Positions 1-8,900 of a stretch of DNA of 54,023 bases are shown here, one piece after another. The stretch spans positions 1 through 54,023 of the forward strand of contig NZ_SMLK01000011.1 in the NCBI RefSeq assembly GCF_004681975.1, written 5' to 3'. Every line of letters starts with the position of its first letter. Within the stretch, counting starts at the first letter, position 1. A program made the translations under genes and the position numbers. Origin of the DNA: Ramlibacter humi. Its GTDB lineage: Bacteria > Pseudomonadota > Gammaproteobacteria > Burkholderiales > Burkholderiaceae_C. Below the pieces are notes generated by a model. The model was not told where the DNA came from, did no database searches, and saw nothing but the letters and a program-made list of their open reading frames with translations.

Positions 1-1605
1 GCCGCCCAGGCCGAGCCCAACCCCATCCGCGCCATCGGCCATCGCCTGGATGCCGAACAGTGGGAGCAGGCAGCCGCAGACATCGTGGCGGATGGCCGGG
101 GATTGCTGGTGGCTGGCGCCTGGCGGGCGCTTGTACGCCTCATCCACCGTGTGCCTGCAGATGTCATCGAGGCGGACCCGGAGCTTTGCATCCTGCTGGC
201 GTCTTGCGCCTGGTCCACGGGCGACCTCATCGAGGTGAGGCAGCAACTGCGAAGGGCGGCGGCCCTCTACCGCAGCCGGGAGGACGTGGCAGGTGAAGGG
301 CGAGTCAACCTCCTCCTCGTCCTGCCGCTATTCGCCCTTGGTGACACCAGCGGCGCGAAGCGGCTGCTGGACTGGTGCGAGGCGGAACTTCCGCAAACGT
401 CGCCGCTGCGCCGGCTTCTGCCGTACCACCAGCTTTGGCATGGCGTCGCGTCCGGCCGATTCGAGCACGCCCGTGATCGCTTCGAAAGCGTTCTCGATGT
501 CGCCCGCTCACCGGATGCGGACGTGCTGTTCGATTGGATGACGCTGGTCGGCAGTGGCTTCCGCGGTCATTTCCTTGGATTGCCTGGCTGGAGCCGTTTC
601 TATCGCGAGTTCGACGAACTCGCCACTTCGAACTTGCGGCTTGCGCATCGCCAGCCGCTGCTGGTCGCCACGCTGGCCCAGCGCGCTTGGGGACAGCTGT
701 GGCGCGGCGAGGTGCAGCCGGCAGTCGTCACCGCGAAGCAGGCGCAAACAGAGAATGACAAAGCTGGCGGCCTGCGTGGCGCGCGCATCGACCTTCTCCA
801 GTTGCATGGCTTGCTGGCGGCCATCTTGGGGCAAGCGGCCGACTTCGAAGCCCGCATGCGTGAACTGTTGGCCGAAGTCTCCGAATGCCGGGGCTACCGG
901 GAATCCTGGCTGCCGACCTTCTTGCTGGTGAAAGCGAGGGGGTGGTGGATCCTCGGACGCCGGGAGCCGATGGTCGAAGCGTGCATGCAGGCTTTCCACT
1001 CCGACTTTTCGACGGCACTGCCCTTCTTCGAAGGCGCTCTCCATCTGGTGATGGCCTATGCCGCCTTGGAACGAGGTGATCTTGCCGCCGCGCGCAGCGA
1101 AGTGTCAGCCGCTTCGGCAGTGCGAGAGCTGCCACTTCCCTCTGTCTACGGCAGCGTCGATCTGATTCGCGCTTATGTCCATCTGCTGGAGGGCGAGAAC
1201 GATCGCGCGATCGAGATCTTCACGACGCTGCTGGACCAGGTCGCGGCCGAACAGAGCCTGGGTATCCTGGTTGTCGAGCGCAAGGATGTCGTGCAAAAGC
1301 TGCTGAATGCGGTTCCCGTCGGTCACCCGGCGCGTGCGCTCGCTGATCGGTACAAGGAAATGCTGGTTCGCGCGCACTTGCCGCCAGCGTCCATCGTGCA
1401 TGAGCCCTCTGGCCTAAGCTCCCTCTCGAGGCGCGAGCTTCAAGTGCTGGATTTGATCGCTGCCGGCGCGAGCAACAAGCGGATAGCCAACGAGCTTTTC
1501 CTGAGCATCCACACGGTCAAGCGTCACGTGGCGAACATCAACGCAAAGTTGAACTCCGATTCGCGCGGGGAAGCGGCGGCGATGTACCGGCGTGCCAAAG
1601 GTTGA
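1..1605 (+). CDS. LuxR-family transcriptional regulator, MalT-like (5' partial)
   Basis: The reading frame is open from the first base, so the gene begins upstream and 534 C-terminal residues are visible. The C-terminal ~50 residues are a clear LuxR/GerE helix-turn-helix (LSRRELQVLDLIAAG, then SNKRIANELFLSIHTVKRH). The preceding ~450 residues are helical and Ala/Leu-rich, as in the TPR-like sensor arm of large ATP-dependent LuxR (LAL/MalT) regulators. The AAA-type ATPase half expected upstream lies outside the window. A GTG at 85 could serve as a start but would cut into the conserved TPR-like region, so I treat the gene as truncated by the window edge. The ligand is unknown. The DNA-binding call is firm; the target could include the neighbouring genes, but nothing in the sequence shows it. 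Confidence 0.9.
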   Translation, partial: AAQAEPNPIRAIGHRLDAEQWEQAAADIVADGRGLLVAGAWRALVRLIHRVPADVIEADPELCILLASCAWSTGDLIEVRQQLRRAAALYRSREDVAGEGRVNLLLVLPLFALGDTSGAKRLLDWCEAELPQTSPLRRLLPYHQLWHGVASGRFEHARDRFESVLDVARSPDADVLFDWMTLVGSGFRGHFLGLPGWSRFYREFDELATSNLRLAHRQPLLVATLAQRAWGQLWRGEVQPAVVTAKQAQTENDKAGGLRGARIDLLQLHGLLAAILGQAADFEARMRELLAEVSECRGYRESWLPTFLLVKARGWWILGRREPMVEACMQAFHSDFSTALPFFEGALHLVMAYAALERGDLAAARSEVSAASAVRELPLPSVYGSVDLIRAYVHLLEGENDRAIEIFTTLLDQVAAEQSLGILVVERKDVVQKLLNAVPVGHPARALADRYKEMLVRAHLPPASIVHEPSGLSSLSRRELQVLDLIAAGASNKRIANELFLSIHTVKRHVANINAKLNSDSRGEAAAMYRRAKG

Positions 1606-1663
1606 GTCGACGGTAGACGCCGCTCCTTGCGTACCCGCGGCGTTCGGCTCGGACGCCACCAGG

Positions 1664-2212
1664 TCAGAGCGGAGTCAAGTCGGTCGAATACGTGCCACTT
1701 GGCAGCATCAACGGCGGAAGATCCGCCATCGAGCCTTGGCCTTCGCGCGCAGCGGCGCGGATGTCCCTGGCAAGAGCGACATAGTCGGCAAAAAGCTTTG
1801 CCTCTTCCGCGTTGAGCCGCGCATCGGGTACCGCGGGGTATTCCTCGGTGTCTGCGGCGATGCGCCAATAGACTTCCCGAACGAGCAAACCGAAGCAGTC
1901 GGCGGCCTCGTTGATGATGGCGCGTCCGATGTAAGTCAACCGCATGTGCTTGGCCAGCGCCGCGGTCAGGTACACCTTCGACAGTTCGATGAGCACCAGG
2001 TAGGAGTGGCCTCGCTTGTCGAGGGCGACCAGCCTGGCGCGGTAGCGACCCCGCGTGATGCCCCTTTCCTCCACTGCGGACTTCACCGCCTCGAAAAGCA
2101 GGGCCCGACGCAGAGCTTTCCTGTCTTCCAGCTCCATGGCAGGGAAATCCACGGACTTGGGATCTGCGCCTTTTTCCGGGAGCCTGGAAGGGCTCAGCAG
2201 TCGCTTGAGCAT
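1664..2212 (-). CDS. Unknown protein, paralogue of the genes at 2239-2688 and 19561-20064
   Basis: This 182-residue protein of unknown function starts at the ATG at 2212, where a GGGAG ribosome-binding site lies ~10 nt upstream; a longer in-frame extension to 2347 would overlap the preceding gene. It is 26 nt downstream of the 2239-2688 gene on the same strand, so the two are probably cotranscribed. The central part (YRARLVALDKRGHSYLV, then about 30 residues, then FGLLVREVYWRIA) aligns with the neighbouring protein (YRFSVVPVDRRGHAHIV ... FGLQVNNVYWCVA) and with a third copy near 20 kb. The alternating beta-strand and helix pattern suggests a small alpha/beta domain. No signal peptide or membrane segment is visible. 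I do not recognise the family. Confidence 0.75.
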   Translation of the reverse strand: MLKRLLSPSRLPEKGADPKSVDFPAMELEDRKALRRALLFEAVKSAVEERGITRGRYRARLVALDKRGHSYLVLIELSKVYLTAALAKHMRLTYIGRAIINEAADCFGLLVREVYWRIAADTEEYPAVPDARLNAEEAKLFADYVALARDIRAAAREGQGSMADLPPLMLPSGTYSTDLTPL

Positions 2213-2238
2213 TTTCGTTCTTCTCCCTGCACCCTTAC

Positions 2239-2688
2239 TCAGTCGTGGATGGCGCGCGCCTCTGTGTGCTGCCTGCCACCCTGAGGGATGTTGAGCCGGT
2301 TGTCCGGTTTGCGATTGAGAAAATCCGGCATGTCGTGCGCGACGCACCAGTAGACGTTGTTAACCTGCAGGCCGAATGTGGTTCTGGCGCTTTGGACGAT
2401 GTGTTCCGCCAGTCTGGCCAGAAGGCCGTTGGGGCCAAAGCCTTCGGCCGCATGCCTTGCGCACAACGTGACTGTCACGATGTGCGCGTGACCCCGGCGA
2501 TCCACCGGCACAACTGAAAAGCGATAGTGCTCCGGGTAAAAGCCGTGAGCCGTGAAGCTTGCCCGAATAGACTCATAGAGCATCTCTCGCCGCAACGCCT
2601 GCCGCTCGTCGGCAGACATGAGCTGCGTGTTCGTTGATGGTGCGAAGGCCGCCTTGCGGCCGGCGCGGATCAGACCCAGGATGTCCAT
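2239..2688 (-). CDS. Unknown protein, paralogue of the genes at 1664-2212 and 19561-20064
   Basis: This 149-residue protein is first in a two-gene minus-strand unit and is transcribed divergently from the tpsA-like gene at 2973. It shares with its downstream neighbour the block ALRREMLYESIRASF / ALRRALLFEAVKSAV, a strand pair around DRRGHAHIV, and a helix ending in VNNVYW. Similarity runs over most of the length, so an ancient tandem duplication is likely. No SD motif is obvious in front of ATG 2688, and the start is therefore less certain. No signal peptide, membrane helix or catalytic motif was recognised. Function unknown. Confidence 0.72.
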   Translation of the reverse strand: MDILGLIRAGRKAAFAPSTNTQLMSADERQALRREMLYESIRASFTAHGFYPEHYRFSVVPVDRRGHAHIVTVTLCARHAAEGFGPNGLLARLAEHIVQSARTTFGLQVNNVYWCVAHDMPDFLNRKPDNRLNIPQGGRQHTEARAIHD

Positions 2689-2972
2689 GGATGTGGGAAT
2701 CTAGGGGCAGCGATTGAAATGCTCTGCCGTCGAAAGAGCCATGCCTGTTAGCGGCATTTCGATGCGGCTGCACCTGAGTCGCCTTCAAAGGCGGGCACGT
2801 GGAAGCCATGTGAATTCCGGCTCGCCGTCTCGTGAAGCCTTGTGGCTCCGGCCCGCTGTGTCGTGCTGGCTCCTCCGGATGATCCTGAAGCCCTGCGCTG
2901 CCGGAACACTGATCCGGAGCGCGAGGTGCCGGCATCATGCCGTGCCCCGTCTAGCGCCCAGCTGGAAGGATC
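2689..2972. other. Divergent intergenic region
   Basis: These 284 nt separate the unknown-gene pair (minus) from the tpsA-like gene (plus). The region must carry promoters for both directions, but I could not find a convincing -35/-10 pair. A good SD (GGAAGG, ~2962-2967) precedes ATG 2973. A frame open across this stretch (2714-3064) has no coding character and runs into tpsA out of frame. Confidence 0.5.
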
Positions 2973-5900
2973 ATGGAGTCAAGATTGAAACGCCATCGCG
3001 CGCAGTTCAAGCTGCGCCACGTCGCCGTTGCCGTCTTGCTGCTGTCCGGCGCATGGGTCCGTGAGAGTTGGGCTTTGCCGGCCGGCGGCCGCGTCGCCGG
3101 CGGCTCGGGCAACCTGCAGACATCCGGCTCCACGCTGGTCGTCAACCAGACGACCGACCGGCTGATCGTCGACTGGGACAAGTTCAACGTCGGCGCCGGC
3201 GAAACGGTGCGCTTCGTGCAGCCGGGCGCAGGCTCCGCGGTCCTCAACCGCGTCACGGGCAGCGACCCTTCCACCATCTTCGGCCGCCTTACCAGCAACG
3301 GCCAGGTTTTCCTCTCCAACCCCAACGGCATCCTCTTCGGCCGCACGGGCAGTGTCGACGTCGGCGGCCTGGTGGCCACCACGCTCAAGATCGGCAACGC
3401 CGACTTCATGGCCGGCAACCTCAAGCTCACCGACGGCGCGGCGGGCCAGTCGGTGGTGAACCAGGGCACCATCACGTCCAGTGCGGGGGGCTACGTCGCT
3501 CTCGTTGCGCCGGAAGCCAGGAACGAAGGCACCATCCGCACGCCCGGCGGCACCACGGCGCTGGCGGCGGGCAACGCCGTGACGCTGAGGATGGCGTCCA
3601 ACCAGCTCATTGGCCTGACGATCGATCAAGGCGATCTCGGCACCTTGGCGGCCAACCACGACCTTATCGAAGCGGACGGCGGCAAGGTCATCCTCACATC
3701 GCGTGGGCGTGATGGTGTGCTCTCGGGAGTGGTGAACAACACGGGCATTGTTCGGGCCTCAACAGTTGGCAGCAAAAACGGCGTCATTCAGCTGATCGCC
3801 GCAGGCGGGACAGTCGAAGCAGACGGCACATTGAAGGCGAATGCGCCTGATGGCGGTCAGAGCGGGTCGGTGGAGACCTCCGGGACGAAGCTGCAGTTTG
3901 GCCCTTCCTTGCGCGTGGACACCACCAGCACGCAACCTGCCGCACTCAGTGTTTCGACGGCTGCGGCTTCCGGCGAATGGGCGATATCGGTTGCGGGCGA
4001 CTTGATCGTGGGTTCGGGAGTGGGCGAAACGCCGGGCGATGTCGTCGCAGCCAACTTGAACACGACCAATGTGCGCCTGGAGACAACCGGCGCTTTGGGA
4101 GTTCAGCCCGGCGACATCGTGATCAAGGAATCCATCGGGTTCCCCGCCGCGGGACGCGTTGCATGGACGAGCAACAACAGCCTGACCTTGCGTGCGTTCC
4201 ACAGCATCTACGTCAAGGATCACATCCAGACCACCGGCTCCGGGAACATCACGCTGCGCGCAGATTCCACAGGTACGTGCGTCGTGGGGGCAGGGGCCTC
4301 AGCCTGCGGCGTGGTGCAAATCGATCCGGGCAAGTACCTTGCCGTGAATGGCGGAAAGATTAGCATCCTGTACGACGCGGCGGGTGCGAACGGCACGCCA
4401 ATCCCCCCAAGCACGAATCCTGGGAGCCAAGGCGGTGGAACTGGCAGCTCTGTGTTCGATTCGGAGGGGTGGATTTCCGGCTTGTACGCCACCCCTGTGT
4501 TCTACGGCAACAACGTCTCGCTGAACGGCGGAACGCTGTTCGATGCAATGCTGGTCAACGACGTGTACCAGCTGCAGTCGATGCGCAACGCTCAGGGCAA
4601 CGGATGGAACTTCGCGTTGGGGCGGGACATCGACGCCTCGGTGACCAAGGCCTCGAATGGTGGCACTGGATGGAACAACGGCGCAGGATTCATTCCCATC
4701 TTGCCGACCGGATTCAAAGGGGTGCTGGACGGGGATGGACAGGATGGTTCTCCAAAACACTCCATCAGCAATCTTTACATCAACGATAACTCCACCGGGA
4801 CCGGGCTTATATCGGCGCTTTTTGGGACTCTTAAGAACATCACGTTCGTCGACGCGGATGTCACCGGAACCAGCAAAACGGGGATCGCCGCCGGACGCGG
4901 GAACTTTCAGTTGCGGGTATCGAACGTCGACGTAGTTCACAGCCGCGTCGCAGCCAGCGGCGGCGTTTTGGGCGGAGTGGTGGGAGATGTTTTTGGGGGG
5001 CAGATTCTGAATAGCCGCAGCGCGGCGATCGTGGATGGCGGACCCGGCGTCACGGGCGGCGGGATCGCTGGAAGCCTCTTTTTTTCATCGGGCGGGTTGA
5101 TTGATTCCTGCGTTGCCACGGGGGGTGTCAGGGGTTTTGGAGGAGGGCTGCTCGGGATCCTGAGCGGGGGGACCGTATCGAACTCTCACGCCACGGGCGC
5201 CGTGCAAGGCGGCACCGTATTTTTCGAGGATTCCTTACACAGCGTCGGTGGCTTGGTAGGTCGAGCGATCCAGTCTGCTGGGCGGACCGCCACTATCACG
5301 AACTCGTATGCGACAGGTGATGTCGAAGGCGGTGGCGTTGCAGGTGGACTGGTCGGCTACGCCGACGGGGCCGCTATCAGCAACGCCTATTCGACCGGCA
5401 ACGTCATCGCGCATGGACTCGTCGCGGGCGGGGCAATCGGAGTAGTGGACACCGCACTTGGTTCGTCGATCACCAATGTTCATGCATTCGGAGATGTTCG
5501 TCTCGATAGCTCGGCGGCCTCCAACAGCACACGCCACGGTGTTGGGGGACTCATAGGGGTCGTCGCCGATGGCGGAACGTCGATTGCCGACGCGTCCTCA
5601 CTGGGAAGTGTGTGGACGAATGGAACTGCGAGCTACATCTACGCGGGCGGTCTCATCGGCAGCGCCGGAACGGGAACCACCATGAACCGTGTCCTCGCTG
5701 CGGGTCTGGTTCAAGGCCAGGTGGCAGCTAACACGGGCGGCCTTTTCGGGGCGTGGACCGGGGCCGCGGCAAGCAACGCATTCTGGAACGTACCTGTCAG
5801 CGGGCAGGCGCGTGTCGTGGGCACCGGAACAGCTCCAGGAACTGGCAAGACAACCGCGGAGTTGATGCAGGCGTCCACTTACGCCGGCTGGGACTTCTCG

Positions 5901-8900
5901 AGCTTGTGGGACATCACGGGCGGTGTGTCATATGCGACGCCGAAAATCGCGTTCTCCTCCGGCGCGCAAATCCTCTCCGGAACTGGCGCGGGCCTGAGCG
6001 CTGGGAGCAGCGTCGGATTTGGACTGGATGGCACGGTCCTTTTGCCAAAGGCGACTGTGGGCGCGGACGGTTTTTTCTACAAACCTGTTGCACGAGGTAC
6101 CGTGGGGGCGGGTGACCTATTCTCCTACTCGCTCGACGCTGCAACTCCGGCAGTCAACGTGCGGCGATTCGCCGGCGGCGATGCCACGAACCTGGATTTG
6201 ACGGCCAAGTTCGTGCGCGGCAGCGGCTCCAGCTTGGGCGTCGCCGATTTCATTCAGGCCAAGGGTGCACTTAGTGACCCGCTGATAGCGTTCTCGGCGG
6301 CAGGGGGGAATCTTTTCACCAGTAGCAGCATCGGATTTGCTACCGACTCGGGGACATCATTCAGCCTGGCGGGCACTGTTCAGGCCGACGGAATCAACTT
6401 GCGCGGAACGACTGTCCTGACTGGCGCGAGTATCTTGGACGCGCGCTCCGGTATTCTGGCCATCGACGGCGCTGTGGCCGGCGGAACGCAGGACTTGACG
6501 CTGAAGACGACGGGCTCCGTTACGCAGTCCGCGGCGGTGGTGACAGGCGGCCTGCTGTTGCAGGGCGGGAACGTCGTGTTGACCGACGCCGGTAACGACT
6601 TCGCGACGATCGCGGGGAACGCGGCTTCCATCAATCTCACTGACGCCAACTCGCTGACGGTGGGCACCGTCCAGGGCACGCCGGGGCTGTCCAGTACGGG
6701 GCCGGTGACGTTGGTTGCCTTGGGCGGGGTCGGTGACTTGGTCCTGAATTCCGCGGTGAACAGCGGCGGCCAGGCGGTGCTCTCTGCAGGCCGCAACTTC
6801 GTGAATCACGCGGGCACGGCGGCGGTGAGTGCCGGCACCCGCTGGCTGGTCTACACGAGCGATCCCGGCAGCGCGGTGTTTGGCGGGCTCTCCAGCGGCA
6901 ACACCGCCATCTGGGGCGCGACCTACACGTCCAGCCCCCCGTCCAGCGTTCCGCAGTCGAACAGCAACCGCTACCTTTTCGCTACCCGCCCGACGCTCAC
7001 CGTCACCGCGGACGACAAGACCAAGGTCTACGGTGATACGGTTGTATTGACCTCTTCCTTCTCCGGGCTGGTTAACCCCGCTGCGTACGGCAACGTCTTC
7101 CTGGGAGACGTGGTCACCGGCGCACCGGGCCTGAGTTCGGCGGGTGCGGCGGCAACTGCCAACGCCAGCACCACGCCTTACATCATCACCGTTTCGGCGG
7201 GCGGCTTGACGGCTCCTACTGGGTACGCCGTCAGCTTCGTCAATGGCAATCTGACGGTGAATAAGCGGGGGCTGACGGTCGATGGTGCGACAGTGAGCTC
7301 CAGGACGTACAACGGCCAGACAGATGCCACGATCAGCAGCTACGGCACGCTCGGCGGGGTGCTCGCCGGCGATGGGATCAACGTCACGCTCAACACCATC
7401 GGCGTCACAGCCGCCTTTGGGGACAAGAACGTCGGCACGAAGACAGCCACGATCACTGGCTATTCAATCGGGGGCACCCAGGGCGGCAACTACACGATCA
7501 CGTCGCCGGTGACCGCCACTGCCAGTATCAGCCCGGCCACGTTGACGGTCAGTGGTGTGACGGTGGCTGGCAAGACGTACAACGGCGACGGTGCGACCAG
7601 CGTTACGGGCATCGCCAGCCTGACCAACACAGTGACGGTGGGCGGCGAGATGGTGTCGCTCACCGCGAACTCGCTGTCAGCGACGTTCACTAATTACCAC
7701 GTTGGCAATCGGACCGCCACGATCACGGGGTACGGGCTGACTGGACTGGACAAGGACAACTACGTGCTGGCGCCAGCGAGTGCGACGGCCAGCATCACGC
7801 CGAAGACGCTGAGTGTGCAGTCGGTGACGGTCGCCAGTCGCACTTACAGCGGCGACAACTCGGCCACGATCACCAGCTACGGCACGCTCAACGGTGTAGT
7901 GGGGCTGGATGACGTGTCGCTGCGCACGGTGACTGGCTCGGTGACGGTGTCGGCCTACTTCGACGACAAGAACGTGGGGCCCACCAAGGCCGTGACGGTG
8001 AGCAACTATGGCCTGGGCGGCTCGGCAATTGGCGACTACGTGCTCGCCTCGCCGACGGTGATCGTCACTGCGGCCATCACGCCTGCGACGGTGACCGTGG
8101 GCGGCGCGCGGGTGGCCGACCGGACGTACAACGGCCAGACGGACGCCACGATCAGCAGCTACGGCACGCTCGGCGGCGTGCTAGGGCTGGATGCGGTGTC
8201 GCTGAACACAGTGGGCGTGGCGGCCGACTTCGGGACCAAGAACGTCGGCATGAGGACGGCCACGATCACAGGCTACTCGCTCGGTGGGGCGGACGGCAGC
8301 AACTACATGATTGCGTCGCCGGTGACCGCCACTGCCAGTATCAGCCCAGCCACGCTGACGGTCAGTGGTGTGACGGTGGCTGGCAAGACGTATAACGGCG
8401 ACGGTGCGACCAGCGTTACGGGCATCGCCAGCCTGACCAACACAGTGACGGTGGGCGGCGAGATGGTGTCGCTCACCGCGAACTCGCTGTCAGCGACGTT
8501 CACTAATTACCACGTTGGCAATCGGACCGCCACGATCACGGGGTACGGGCTGACTGGACTGGACAAGGACAACTACGTGCTGGCGCCAGCGAGTGCGACG
8601 GCCAGCATCACGCCGAAGACGCTGAGTGTGCAGTCGGTGACGGTCGCCAGTCGCACTTACAGCGGCGACAACTCGGCCACGATCACCAGCTACGGCACGC
8701 TCAACGGTGTAGTGGGGCTGGATGACGTGTCGCTGCGCACGGTGACTGGCTCGGTGACGGTGTCGGCCTACTTCGACGACAAGAACGTGGGGCCCACCAA
8801 GGCCGTGACGGTGAGCAACTATGGCCTGGGCGGCTCGGCAATTGGCGACTACGTGCTCGCCTCGCCGACGGTGATCGTCACTGCGGCCATCACGCCTGCG

